Positions 7,354 through 16,282 of a stretch of DNA of 64,000 bases are shown piece by piece. Position numbers and translations under genes: made by a program. Under the pieces are notes generated by a model. It was not told where the DNA came from. It did no database searches and saw nothing but the letters and a program-made list of their open reading frames with translations. Source of the stretch: Pseudofrankia nepalensis. Its GTDB lineage: Bacteria; Actinomycetota; Actinomycetes; Frankiales; Frankiaceae. Where the stretch lies: the NCBI RefSeq assembly GCF_016786305.1, contig NZ_JADWYV010000005.1; one strand, written 5' to 3'. Within the stretch, counting starts at the first letter, position 1. Every line of letters starts with the position of its first letter.

Positions 7354-8955
7354 CTACAGTTCTGCGATCATGGTGAGTGGCTGCTCGACGCAGTGGGCCA
7401 GGAAGGTGATGAAGCCGGCCACGGGCGAGCCGTCGCAGGCGCGATGGTCGAAGGCGACGGTGAGCTGGGCGACCTTGCGTGGATGGATCTCGCCGTTCAC
7501 GACCCACGGCCGCTCGGCGATCCGGCCCACCGCGAGCTGCGCGACCTCCGGATGGTTGATGATCGGAACAGCGCCGTCCGTGCCGAGCGCGCCGTGGTTG
7601 TTGATGGTGAACGTGCCTCCGGTGAGCTCGGCGGGAGTCAACGCGCGGTCACGTGCCCGGGTGGTGAGCTCGGAGAGCCGCTCGGTCAGCCGCGGCGCCG
7701 TCATGGCGTCGGCGTTCCTGACGACGGGGACGACCAGGCCGGCGGCACCGGCGATCGCGAATCCCAGGTGGACTGACGGATACCGGATGATCTCGTCCCG
7801 TTCGGTGTCCACGGTGGCGTTGAGCTCGGGATGGCGCGCGAGCCCCGCGACGCAGATCCTGGCCAGCAGGCCCGGCACACTCACCGGCCGGTCCGGGTTC
7901 AGGGCGTTGATCGCGTCGCGGGCCGCGAGCAGGTCGGTGAAGTCCACGTCGCGCCAGGCCGTCGCCTCCGGGATCTCCCGCCGGCTACGAACCATCCGCT
8001 CCACGACCACCCGCCTGGTGGCCAGGGGAACGCGGTGGACCGTCGGCGACGTCACCGGATCAGACGTCACCGGATCAGACGTCACCGGATCAGACGCCAC
8101 CGGATCAGGGGACGGCGGCGGGCGGTGCTCGGCGCGCCGCGCCGCGGCCAGGGCGTGCTCCACGTCGGCCCGGCGGACGACGCCGCCGGCGCCGGTCGCG
8201 GGCACCTCGCCCAGGTCGAGGCCCGCGGTCTGGGCGAGCCGCCGAACCACCGGCGAGATGACCCGCGGCGCGACCGCGGCGCTCGCCGAATCCGCGGCAT
8301 CTGCCCGTCCGGCTCGCCCGGCCGGCACGACGGCCGCGACCGTCGGCCTCACCGCGCCGTCCAGGGCCCTGGTGCCGTTCGAGGTCACCACGTCGTCCGA
8401 CGTCGCGGCGCCGTTCGGTCGCGGTATGCCCAACGCGGGCTGGTGTCCGCCGATCCTCGGCGTCCGGCGCCGCCAGCGGGCAACCCCCGCGGCCTGGGCG
8501 GGTTCCACCGCCGCCGGGCCGAAGCCGACGAGCGCCGGCCCTCCCGCTGCCGGAGGCTGTCGCGGGAGGTCACCCGCGAGCGGCGCCGAGAAGGCGGCCT
8601 GGGGGCGTGCCGGGCCCGGGGCTCCGACGGATGCCGAGCCGGCCGACGGGCCGGTGACCGTGCCGGTCCGCTCCCGGACCCGCACGAGGGGAGAGCCGAC
8701 AGCCAGGACCTCGCCGGCGCGGCCGTGGCGGCTCTCGACGATCCCCGCGTAGGGGCAGGGAATCTCGACGAGCGCTTTCGCCGACTCCACCTCGACGATG
8801 GGCTGGTCGATCTCGACCGGCTCCCCGACCTCGACGAGCCACCGCACGACGACGGCGTCGGTGAGCCCTTCGCCGAGGTCGGGGAGGGCGAACTCGGCGA
8901 CGCCGGTCGCCGGGGCCGCGTCACGTGAACCGTTCATGTCGCCGGGCTCCCTCAT
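7354..8955 (-). CDS. 2-oxoacid dehydrogenase E2 (dihydrolipoyl acyltransferase)
   Basis: 533 residues from the ATG at 8955, which overlaps the E1beta stop as ATGA; an ATG at 8937 is the alternative. Domains in order: one lipoyl domain (residues about 12-85, with the lipoylated lysine K60 in VESAKALVEI), a long Pro/Ala linker holding four SDPVT-type pentapeptide repeats, a peripheral-subunit-binding domain (VISPVVRRLAQTAGLDLGEV...GVVRRADVE), and the catalytic domain ending in the active-site motif FDHRACDGSPVAGFI. It transfers the acyl group from E1 to CoA. With E1alpha and E1beta it forms a branched-chain-type complex; no E3 gene is in the window, so a housekeeping E3 must serve. It is the fifth gene of the operon. 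Confidence 0.93.
   Translation of the reverse strand: MREPGDMNGSRDAAPATGVAEFALPDLGEGLTDAVVVRWLVEVGEPVEIDQPIVEVESAKALVEIPCPYAGIVESRHGRAGEVLAVGSPLVRVRERTGTVTGPSAGSASVGAPGPARPQAAFSAPLAGDLPRQPPAAGGPALVGFGPAAVEPAQAAGVARWRRRTPRIGGHQPALGIPRPNGAATSDDVVTSNGTRALDGAVRPTVAAVVPAGRAGRADAADSASAAVAPRVISPVVRRLAQTAGLDLGEVPATGAGGVVRRADVEHALAAARRAEHRPPPSPDPVASDPVTSDPVTSDPVTSPTVHRVPLATRRVVVERMVRSRREIPEATAWRDVDFTDLLAARDAINALNPDRPVSVPGLLARICVAGLARHPELNATVDTERDEIIRYPSVHLGFAIAGAAGLVVPVVRNADAMTAPRLTERLSELTTRARDRALTPAELTGGTFTINNHGALGTDGAVPIINHPEVAQLAVGRIAERPWVVNGEIHPRKVAQLTVAFDHRACDGSPVAGFITFLAHCVEQPLTMIAEL
8051..8110. repeat. Four 15-bp in-frame tandem repeats in the E2 linker
   Basis: The unit GTCACCGGATCAGAC occurs three times exactly and a fourth time as GCCACCGGATCAGGG. 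On the coding (minus) strand it gives repeated SDPVT. It lies in the flexible linker between the lipoyl and subunit-binding domains, where length variation is tolerated. Confidence 0.9.
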
Positions 8956-10091
8956 GTGTCCGCGAGCCAGCGGGCGTCCGGTTCGTCGTCCCACTGCAGG
9001 CGCTCGAAGGCGTCGAGGATGCGCGCGACGCTCGGCTGGTGGTGGTGCTCGAGCTTCGGGGCGGGATACGGAACGTCCCATCCGGTCACCCGCAGCACCG
9101 GCGCCGCGAGCGAGTGGAAGCAGCGTTCCTGGACGCGTGCCGCGATCTCCGCGCCGACCCCGGCGAATCCCTGGGCCTCGTGCAGGACGACGCAGCGGCC
9201 GGTGCGGCGGACGCTGGCGACGACCGTGTCGTCGTCGAACGGCACGATGGACCGCAGGTCGACGACCTCGACATCCCAGCCGTACCCGGCGGCGACCTGG
9301 GCCGCCTCCAACGCGAGCGGGACGGTCGGCCCATAGGTCACCACCGTCACGTCCCGGCCCGCCCGGCGCAGCGCCGCCTGGCCCAGCGGCTCGGCGCGCA
9401 CGGGCAGATCCACCGGCGACCGGCTCCAGTACAGCCGTTTCGGCTCCAGGAACACCACCGGGTCGGGATCGTCGATCGCGTCCCGCAGCAGGGAGTAGGC
9501 GTCCGTGACCGTCGCCGGGGTCACGACCTTCAGGCCCGCCGTGTGCGCGTAGTACGCCTCCGAGCTGTCCGAATGGTGCTCGACCGCGCCCACCCCGCCC
9601 CCGTAGGGGATGCGCAGCACCATGGACGGCCGGACCCGGCCGCCGGTCCGCGCGCCCAGCTTCGCCACGTGGCTGACCACCTGCTCGAACGCCGGATAGG
9701 CGAAGGCGTCGAACTGCAGCTCCACGACCGGCCGCAGGCCGTACATCGCCATGCCGACCGCGAACCCGACGATCCCGGCCTCCGCCAGCGGCGTGTCGAA
9801 ACAACGCCGCTCGCCGAAGGCGGCGCGCAGCCCGTCGGTGACGCGGAACACTCCGCCCAGGCGGCCGACGTCCTCACCGAGGACCAGTACGCGCTCGTCC
9901 GCCGCCATCGCGTCCCGCAGCGCCCGGTTGAGCGCGCCGGCCATGGAGACCGCCGGCGCCGAGCGGGGCTGGCTCCCGGCCGTGTCGGGAGCGGCCCCCG
10001 GGCCGGCGGCCCGGGCGCGGGCATCCCGCGCCGGCTCCGCCGATCCGGCGGAAGCCCCGGGGGAGACGAGGGCGGGCCGGCTCGTGGTCAT
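8952..10091 (-). CDS. 2-oxoacid dehydrogenase E1 component, beta subunit
   Basis: 379 residues, with about 45 low-complexity residues ahead of the domain start MAGALNRALRDAMAADERVLVLGEDVG. The transketolase pyrimidine-binding half follows (FDTPLAEAGIVGFAVGMAMYGLRPVVELQFDAFAYPAFEQ), then RIPYGGGVGAVEHHSDSSEA and VVTPATVTDAY. The C-terminal transketolase domain has VTYGPTVPLALEAAQ, VVDLRSIVPFDDDTV and VLHEAQGFAGVGAEIAA. With E1alpha it decarboxylates a 2-ketoacid on thiamine diphosphate and passes the acyl group to E2. It overlaps E1alpha by 4 bp upstream and E2 by 4 bp downstream, so translation is probably coupled throughout. Confidence 0.93.
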   Translation of the reverse strand: MTTSRPALVSPGASAGSAEPARDARARAAGPGAAPDTAGSQPRSAPAVSMAGALNRALRDAMAADERVLVLGEDVGRLGGVFRVTDGLRAAFGERRCFDTPLAEAGIVGFAVGMAMYGLRPVVELQFDAFAYPAFEQVVSHVAKLGARTGGRVRPSMVLRIPYGGGVGAVEHHSDSSEAYYAHTAGLKVVTPATVTDAYSLLRDAIDDPDPVVFLEPKRLYWSRSPVDLPVRAEPLGQAALRRAGRDVTVVTYGPTVPLALEAAQVAAGYGWDVEVVDLRSIVPFDDDTVVASVRRTGRCVVLHEAQGFAGVGAEIAARVQERCFHSLAAPVLRVTGWDVPYPAPKLEHHHQPSVARILDAFERLQWDDEPDARWLADT

Positions 10092-11212
10092 CGCGCGCCC
10101 TCGCCACCCGCGTCGAGCTCCGAGAGCAGAGCCGCCCGCTGCTCGGCCAGGAAGGCCGGCGCGGCCGCGTAGACATGGTCGATGATGTCCGTCGGCGCGA
10201 CGTGCGCGTCGTGGGCGACGCCGGCCCGCACACCCGCGGCGAGCGCCTCCGCCCGCGCCGTGACGGCCGCCTCGGCCGCGTCGTCGAGCAGGCCGCGCCG
10301 GCGCAGGTAGGCCCTCAGGCGCTCCACTGGGTCCCGTCCCCGCCAGCTCGCGACCTCGGCCTCGTCGCGGTAGCGGGTCGGGTCGTCGGCACTGGTATGC
10401 GGCCCCATCCGGTAGGTGTGCGCCTCGACCAGCATCGGCCCAAGACCCGCCCGGGCATGGTCCACGGCCTCGGCCAGCACCGACAGGACGGCGACGGCGT
10501 CGTTGCCGTCGACCTGCTCGGCGCGCACCCCGTAGCCGATGCCCTTGTAGGCCAGCGACGGCGCGGCGCTCTGCTGGGAGAGGGGAACGCTGATCGCGTA
10601 CCGGTTGTTCTGCACGAGGAACACCACCGGGGCGCGGAACACCGCGGCGAAGTTCAGCGCCTCGTGGAAGTCGCCCTCACTCGTCGCCCCGTCGCCGAGC
10701 AGGACGAGCGCGACCTCGTCGGTGCCCTTCCAACGCGCCGCGACGGCCAGGCCGGTGCCGTGCGGCGCCTGCGTCGCCAGCGGCGTGCTCATCGGGGCGC
10801 ACCGGTGGGCGTAGGGGTCGTAGCCGCAGTGCCGGTGCCCGCGGACCGGGGCCAGCACGTCCAGGGGATCCACGCCCCGGGACAGCAACGCGCCGCTGTC
10901 GCGGTAGGTCGGGAACAGCCAGTCGCCCGGGCGCAGCGCCAGCGCCGCGCCGGCCTGGCACGCCTCCTGGCCCACGGACGACGGGAAGGCCGCGATCCGG
11001 CCCTGCCTGGCCAGCGCCGTGGCCTGCGCGTCGAACCGGCGGCCCAGCACCATGGCCTCGTACGCCTGGACCAGCAGCTCGTCCGGCGGCGGCCGGTAGC
11101 CGCCGTGCTCGTCGACCGGCTCGCCGCCGTCGTCCACGAAACGGATCGGCGACGGCGACGGGAGCAGCTTCGCGACGACCGCGCCGAGCCCGCCGGTGGT
11201 CTCGGTGGTCAT
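10088..11212 (-). CDS. 2-oxoacid dehydrogenase E1 component, alpha subunit
   Basis: 374 residues of the BCKDH/PDH E1alpha family. The thiamine-diphosphate motif is GDGATSEGDFHEALNFAAVF...VQNNRYAIS. Other landmarks are RFDAQATALARQGRIAAFPSSVGQEA, GDWLFPTYRDSGALL, QVDGNDAVAVL and the phosphorylation-loop region THTSADDPTRYR-like (YRMGPHTSADDPTRYRDEAE). It supplies the active site for decarboxylation of the 2-ketoacid. Standing directly after prephenate dehydrogenase (4-bp overlap), its likely substrate here is 4-hydroxyphenylpyruvate; branched-chain ketoacids or pyruvate are the conventional alternatives and cannot be excluded by reading alone. Confidence 0.93.
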   Translation of the reverse strand: MTTETTGGLGAVVAKLLPSPSPIRFVDDGGEPVDEHGGYRPPPDELLVQAYEAMVLGRRFDAQATALARQGRIAAFPSSVGQEACQAGAALALRPGDWLFPTYRDSGALLSRGVDPLDVLAPVRGHRHCGYDPYAHRCAPMSTPLATQAPHGTGLAVAARWKGTDEVALVLLGDGATSEGDFHEALNFAAVFRAPVVFLVQNNRYAISVPLSQQSAAPSLAYKGIGYGVRAEQVDGNDAVAVLSVLAEAVDHARAGLGPMLVEAHTYRMGPHTSADDPTRYRDEAEVASWRGRDPVERLRAYLRRRGLLDDAAEAAVTARAEALAAGVRAGVAHDAHVAPTDIIDHVYAAAPAFLAEQRAALLSELDAGGEGAR

Positions 11213-12318
11213 GCCGACCTCAGTCCGTCGATGCCGCTGAGGCGCTCACCCAGGGCTCCTCGGGTGGTGGGCAGGGACCTTGCCGCCTCCAACCGGTCGC
11301 GGCCCGTGTTCCCCAGCTGGAACAGCGACTCGACGACCGGAGCGGCCCCACCACCCCCACCCGTGCCGGCGCCGAGCGCGTCCCGCACCCGGCCGAGGTC
11401 GGCGATGACGTCGTCGAGCAGATCGGCGAGCGGCGACGCGTTGGCCTCGACGATCTCCGTCCACAGGTCGGCGTTCGCCCCGGCGATCCGGGTGAAGTCC
11501 ATGAGGCCGGGACCGGCGAGCCGGGCGAGGTCCTCCGGCATCCCGGCCAGCCGGGCGGCGATCGCGCTGGCCACGATGTGCGGCAGGTGGCTGAGCAGGC
11601 CGAGCGCGAAGTCGTGCGTGTGTGGATCGAGCCGCGTGACCCAGGCGCCGCAGCCGACGGCCACGAGGCGGGCGTGCCGCTCGGCGAGCGGCGAGGTCGC
11701 CGCCGACGGGGTGATGACCCAGGGCCGATTGGCGAACAGGTCCTGGAGGGCCCATTCGGGACCGCCGCGCTCGCGGCCGGCCACCGGATGGGCGCCGCAG
11801 ATCCTGGACATGTCCGCGCCGAGGCGTTCGGCGTCGGTGAGCGGTTCGACCTTCACCGACGCCGTGTCGCTGAACGTCGCCTCGGGAAGCAGGCGCTGCC
11901 AGGCGAGGAGCGTCCGGCCCACGTCGCGCGGGGGAACGGCGATCACGACGTGGTCGACGGCCTGCCTGGCGTCCGCGACGAGGGCGCCGACGTCGGCGGC
12001 GAGGTCGTCCGCGCCGCCGGCCGAGCGTGGCCGCACGATTCCGGCCGGTCGGGGATCCGGGAACGGCCAGACCCGGCCGGCTCCGCGGCTCGCGGCCACG
12101 GCGGTCTGGGCTGGGCGCCGGTCGTGGAGCAGGACGTCGGTCCCGTGCCGGCGCAGCGCCATGCCGACCGAGGTGCCGATCAGGCCGGACCCGACCACCA
12201 GGACCCGCAGGTTCGCGAGGTCCGCGAGGTCGGCGTCCGCGAGGCCGGCGCCGGACGAGGCATCCGGGTCCGCCGCCGTCACCGCCGTGAGATCAACCAG
12301 GCGCGCGTGCATGGTCAT
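11209..12318 (-). CDS. tyrA: Prephenate dehydrogenase (TyrA family)
   Basis: 369 residues. The NAD(P) loop is VLVVGSGLIGTSVGMALRRHG near residue 40, followed by the TyrA hallmarks VVIAVPP, FSDTASVKVEPL, GAHPVAGRERGGPEWA and LLSHLPHIVASAIAARL. It oxidatively decarboxylates prephenate (or arogenate) to 4-hydroxyphenylpyruvate (or tyrosine). No ACT domain was recognised at the C-terminus, so feedback inhibition by tyrosine may be absent. Its start ATGA overlaps the stop of the acyltransferase and its own stop overlaps the E1alpha start. A dedicated TyrA inside an operon with a ketoacid dehydrogenase and an HpaB hydroxylase suggests specialised metabolism and not housekeeping tyrosine supply. Confidence 0.9.
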   Translation of the reverse strand: MTMHARLVDLTAVTAADPDASSGAGLADADLADLANLRVLVVGSGLIGTSVGMALRRHGTDVLLHDRRPAQTAVAASRGAGRVWPFPDPRPAGIVRPRSAGGADDLAADVGALVADARQAVDHVVIAVPPRDVGRTLLAWQRLLPEATFSDTASVKVEPLTDAERLGADMSRICGAHPVAGRERGGPEWALQDLFANRPWVITPSAATSPLAERHARLVAVGCGAWVTRLDPHTHDFALGLLSHLPHIVASAIAARLAGMPEDLARLAGPGLMDFTRIAGANADLWTEIVEANASPLADLLDDVIADLGRVRDALGAGTGGGGGAAPVVESLFQLGNTGRDRLEAARSLPTTRGALGERLSGIDGLRSA

Positions 12319-13910
12319 CGCTCAACCGCTCTCTCGTCACTGTGGTGTCTGGTCGCCGCCGCACCGACGGTCGCCGGATTCCCCGACTCGCTGGCCGGTA
12401 TCGCGCCGGGCGTGTCGAGTGGGTGCCGTCTGGCCGAGTGGGTAGCCCCGGTGAGGCTGCCGACGGGGCCAGCCGCGCTTCCCGCTGACGGATCGGGGCG
12501 GATGCCGGCCGCGGCCTCGAGGGCGTCGAGCTCGGCCGCGAACAGCTCGGGGAGCCGCGCGTGGTCCACCACCGAGCCGTCCGCCGAGAAGCCGACCCGT
12601 ACCTGCTTGTCCAGCCCGCTGAGCAGTACCGCCAGGCGCTGGCCGGCGGGGACCGGGGGCACGGGGACGGCGTCGACGACCGGTCGGCCGAGGATCTCGA
12701 ACGGGCCGGTCAGGCCGGCCGGGTTGGAGGCCGTCAGCGCGAAGCCACGGGTGGCGATCCCGGTGGACAGCGCCGCGGTCCGCAGCGGCGCCGGAACCGT
12801 CCAGAGAAAGAGGCGCTCCGCGACACCCGGGGTCCCGCTCTCCTTGAGCCGCAGGGTCTGGCGACGGATCGCGCCGACCCGTTCGTGAATCGACGCCTCA
12901 CCGTAGGGCAACGCGATCCGCACGGTTGTCAGGTAGTTGCCCACCACGTCCCGCTGCGCCGCCCGCCGGGTGCTGACCGGCATCGCGGCGTGCACCGCGC
13001 GTCGACCGGCCCGGCTGGCCCGGCCGTCCCGGTCGGGGGCCGGGGGACACCAGGCACGCAGGGCGCCGGCGAGCGCGGCGAGGAAGACGTCGTTCACGGT
13101 CGCCCCATGGGCCCGGCCGATCGCCCGCAGCCTGGCGAGGTCGATCTCGAGCCAGGCGTGGTGGGTGCTCCCGGTCGCGGTCGCGCTGGCGAGCGGGCCG
13201 ATGGAGGTCGTTCTCGTGAGGTAGCCGAGTGAGTGCGCCGCGGCCGTGGCGACCGCGCGGAGGCTGTGCCGCCGGTGGTCCGGCAACGGGCGCCGAGGTT
13301 CCGGTCGCGCGCCCTGGCCGGACGGGCCGAACAGCTTGCCCAGCACCAGGTCCAGCGCGGTCCCGTCCATCCGCGCGTGGCTGCCGCGGAAGAGCACGGC
13401 GAAGCCGTCGGGGCGGTCGCCGTGCAGCAGCCAGAGCTGCCACGGCGCCGCGTCCATCGAGATCTCGACGGCGGACAGCCGCTCGATCGCCTCGCGCAGC
13501 CCGGTGAATCCCGAGCCGGCTGGCAGCCGGCACTCCTGGACGTGCCGCGCCGGGTCGAATCCGGGGTCGGCGGCCCAGGCGAGGCGGCCCCACCCCGCCG
13601 GCACGAGCCGGTGCGTCAGCGGTGGGAAGTCGCGCGCCCTTTCCACGACCAGGTCGCGCAGCTCCTGGAGATCGGGCGCCGGGCCGGCGGCGACCAGCAG
13701 GTTGCCGACCGCCAGTCTGGTCCGTGGATACGCTCGCTGGTACCCCAAGATGATCTTGTCGACGGGGGTGAGTGCCCGCGCGTCCGCGCGGTCGGCGCCA
13801 TCGTCGGCGCGGACCGCGGCCGGCCCGCGCGCCTCCGTCTCGTCGCCCAGGTGGTCGCGCGGCGCCGTGCCCGTGCGCGAGGAACGCCGTCGACGATCTC
13901 CACGCGTCAT
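12315..13910 (-). CDS. WS/DGAT-like acyl-CoA acyltransferase (divergent)
   Basis: 531 residues. The fold of wax-ester synthase/diacylglycerol acyltransferases is visible: VDKIILGYQRAYP at the N-terminus, RGSHARMDGTALDLVLGKLF with the catalytic histidine H178 and D182-G183, GATVNDVFLAALAGALRAW, an MPVSTRR segment, VVGNYLTTVRIALP and ALTASNPAGLTGPFEILGRPV. The classic HHxxxDG is SHxxxDG here: the first His is Ser but the general-base His is kept. About 45 residues before the domain and 60 after it are low-complexity. It is the first gene of the minus-strand operon (4-bp overlap with tyrA). It would form an ester or amide from an acyl-CoA; an arylacetyl-CoA donor is an inference from the operon. 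Confidence 0.8.
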   Translation of the reverse strand: MTRGDRRRRSSRTGTAPRDHLGDETEARGPAAVRADDGADRADARALTPVDKIILGYQRAYPRTRLAVGNLLVAAGPAPDLQELRDLVVERARDFPPLTHRLVPAGWGRLAWAADPGFDPARHVQECRLPAGSGFTGLREAIERLSAVEISMDAAPWQLWLLHGDRPDGFAVLFRGSHARMDGTALDLVLGKLFGPSGQGARPEPRRPLPDHRRHSLRAVATAAAHSLGYLTRTTSIGPLASATATGSTHHAWLEIDLARLRAIGRAHGATVNDVFLAALAGALRAWCPPAPDRDGRASRAGRRAVHAAMPVSTRRAAQRDVVGNYLTTVRIALPYGEASIHERVGAIRRQTLRLKESGTPGVAERLFLWTVPAPLRTAALSTGIATRGFALTASNPAGLTGPFEILGRPVVDAVPVPPVPAGQRLAVLLSGLDKQVRVGFSADGSVVDHARLPELFAAELDALEAAAGIRPDPSAGSAAGPVGSLTGATHSARRHPLDTPGAIPASESGNPATVGAAATRHHSDERAVER

Positions 13911-14778
13911 CGCATGCCGTCCCGGATAACGCCGGCGGTTTGCCGCGCGATTTTCACGACTGGCTCCCTGGCTGAGCTGGAAACCGGTTTACATCCGGCA
14001 TGCTAGGTGGCGGGAGCGCCCGCCGCGGAGCGACGCGGTCGTAAACCAAACGACAGCGACGAATATACGCGCGCGGTGGGCCGCGTACCCAGGAAAAGCC
14101 TGGTCAGCGAACCCTGGGATTTCCAGGCCCTCCTGGGCGCGGGCTCCCGGCCGGCTGGGCGCTGGTTCGGCGCGCCCAGGCTCCTGACCTGGGCATCCGC
14201 GAATTCCCGCCGCGGACGGCCGGCTTGGGGTGGGCCAGTTCGGACGTTGGCAACCCTGGGTTGGAGACAAGTGCGAGACAGCGGGCTCAAACACGGGCGG
14301 GGAGGCCGATGTCGGCGACGCGACAGGGGCAGCACTGTTTGACGATCGCCCGGGACCCGCGGCGAACGCATCCCACGGGGCGAGAGTGGACTTCGCGCGA
14401 GATCCGAGAGGAAAGAGCGGGGCTCCGCCGGACTTCCGTCAGTAAAGAGTTCGAGCCGATTCCGCCGCGGATACCAGGACCATGATCGGTGGGTCGGGAC
14501 GTGCCCGGTGACCACGCGCCGCGGCGGCTCGCGGTGCCGGCCCGAGTTCCGGCGGCGGCCGGAAGGATCTCCGCCGTCTCCGGGGCGTCCCGCATCCGCC
14601 CCCCCGCGGTTGCTCGCTGGTGCGTCAGTGGGTCGCGGCCCTGCCACGGTACCGCCCATACAGGGTGTTACGGTCATGCGCGGCTTCCGGCTCGGTTCGG
14701 AAGAAACAGCGGAGATCCTTCTCGCGCGGGGCGGGCCTGGCGCTGGCGAAGGGCCCGCGTCGCGAGACGGGGGTCGGG
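13911..14778. other. 868-bp divergent intergenic region between two acyltransferase genes
   Basis: No convincing gene. It must hold the promoters for both divergent acyltransferase genes. Visible items are a perfect 10-bp palindrome AAACCGGTTT at 13981-13990, an AT-richer patch with GAATATACG near 14064, and a second AT-richer patch (CAGTAAAGAGTTCG) near 14440. Several open frames cross it on both strands, but none has a ribosome binding site, family similarity or plausible composition. Confidence 0.5.
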
Positions 14779-16122
14779 ATGCGATCAGAGTCCCTTGGTG
14801 GAGTCGACTCCCCTGGTGGCGCGCACCTGGGTGGCCGGCCGCTGAGCCGGATGGACCGGCACATGCTCGACTTCCAGCGCGCCTATCCCACCCGTCCGGT
14901 CAGCGTCACCTGTTGTCTGTTGCGGGTGGCCGGGGTGCCGGATCTCGACGAGGTGCGGGCGGCGGTGCTCGAACGCGTCCAGGCGTTCCCGGCGCTCACG
15001 GAGCGGCTGGTGGAACGCCGCGGCCGCGCCCCGCGCTGGGAGCCCGGTGGGGAGATCGACATGGCCCGCCAGGTGCGGGAGCACCGGCTGCCGGCGGGCG
15101 CGACCGAGGACGACCTGCGGGCGGCGGCCGCGCGGCTGTCGGGGATCGTGACGCCGCTGGACGGGCCGGCGTGGGAGGTCGGCCTGCTCACCAGCCCCGG
15201 CGCGGGCGACTCCCATGTCTTCTTCCGCGCCAGCCACGTCTGGGTGGACGGCCTCTCGCAGAACAGGGTGCTGACGTTCCTGTTCGGCGACGAGACCGCG
15301 GCCGGGGCCGGCCCGACCTGGACGCGGACCGGAAAGCTGACGCCCGGCGCGCTGATGTCGGCCGCGAGGCTCCAGGCCGCCAGCTGGGCCGGACCGTCCG
15401 GCGGGCTCGCGGCCCTCGCCGGGCCAGCCGAGGATCGCCACAGCGTGGGCTGGGCGTCCGTCGGGGTCGACCGGTTGCGCGCGGTCGGCCGGGCCTACGG
15501 GGCTTCCGTCAACGACGTGTACCTGGTCACCGTGGGTGGGGCGCTCGCGGCCTGGTCGTCGCCGGTGGGTCGGTCGCCGGTGCGGACGGTGCTCTCGGTG
15601 AGTGCCCGACGCGCGAGTGAGCACTCCGTGCTCGGCAACGCCTTCGTGGCGACCCGGGTGGCGCTGCCCCTGGGACTCGCCTCGCCAGCCGAGCGGTTCG
15701 AGCGGGTGTGCCGCCAGACCGCCCCCTACAAGGGGGGCTCGAGCGTGAGCCTTGGCGTGCGTTTCTGGTCCGACCGGGTGCCGGCCCGGTTCGGGCACCT
15801 GACCATCGGGGGCGGCCAGGAGCTCGGCAAGGCCGCGGTGAACACATCGAATCTGGGGCCGGTTTCCGGGCCGCTGACGGTGGCTGGAGCTCCGGTCACC
15901 GCGGTGTTGCCGGTGCCGGCCGCGCGGGAGGGCCGCCGGCAGGTGCTCGTCACGCTCGGTGGCCTCGGGCGGACGGCCACCGCCGGCTTCACCGTGCCCG
16001 TGCCAGGTGGCGCGGAGCTGGCCGAGCTCTGGCTGGCCGAGATCGAGGACCTGGAGCGCGCGGCCGGGATCGTCCCGGCGCCAGACCAGGCCGTGGCCAC
16101 GCTGGCCGAAGATCGCGGATAG
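14779..16122 (+). CDS. WS/DGAT-like acyl-CoA acyltransferase (divergent), second copy
   Basis: 447 residues from the ATG at 14779, preceded by GGGGGTCGGG. It is a paralogue of the gene at 12315-13910: LSRMDRHMLDFQRAYPTRP matches the QRAYP opening, RASHVWVDGLSQNRVLTFLF carries the catalytic H153 and D157-G158 (again SHxxxDG), GASVNDVYLVTVGGAL matches the NDV segment, and VNTSNLGPVSGPLTVAG matches the late SN(P/L)GP motif. A 54-codon in-frame extension upstream has no family character. It points away from the operon and is followed by an MFS exporter 160 bp later. It probably uses the same acyl-CoA pool as its partner but another acceptor, or acts in a two-step acylation. Confidence 0.8.
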   Translation: MRSESLGGVDSPGGAHLGGRPLSRMDRHMLDFQRAYPTRPVSVTCCLLRVAGVPDLDEVRAAVLERVQAFPALTERLVERRGRAPRWEPGGEIDMARQVREHRLPAGATEDDLRAAAARLSGIVTPLDGPAWEVGLLTSPGAGDSHVFFRASHVWVDGLSQNRVLTFLFGDETAAGAGPTWTRTGKLTPGALMSAARLQAASWAGPSGGLAALAGPAEDRHSVGWASVGVDRLRAVGRAYGASVNDVYLVTVGGALAAWSSPVGRSPVRTVLSVSARRASEHSVLGNAFVATRVALPLGLASPAERFERVCRQTAPYKGGSSVSLGVRFWSDRVPARFGHLTIGGGQELGKAAVNTSNLGPVSGPLTVAGAPVTAVLPVPAAREGRRQVLVTLGGLGRTATAGFTVPVPGGAELAELWLAEIEDLERAAGIVPAPDQAVATLAEDRG

Positions 16123-16282
16123 CGCTGGCGCTGGACAACGGACGGGGCACGTCCTTCGCGGAGCGAACGCTCGTCCGTGCGCGTCCCGACTCGAGGGGCG
16201 CAGGTGACGCGTGCCAGGATGAGCGCCTGGCCGGCCAGCGCGACCGACCCACGACGCCGCAGGTCAGGGAGGGGGTACGGAC

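Noticed and set aside
8051..8110. Direct repeats resembling a short CRISPR array
   Set aside because: The units are contiguous with no spacers and lie in frame in the E2 linker.
7354..11212. Assignment of the E1/E2 genes as the housekeeping pyruvate dehydrogenase
   Set aside because: There is no E3, and actinomycetes usually use a homodimeric AceE-type E1 for pyruvate. The operon with TyrA and HpaB points to a specialised ketoacid. Not excluded, but not preferred.
14003..14677. Open frames on both strands between the divergent acyltransferase genes
   Set aside because: No ribosome binding site, no recognisable motif and shadow-like composition; better read as a regulatory region.
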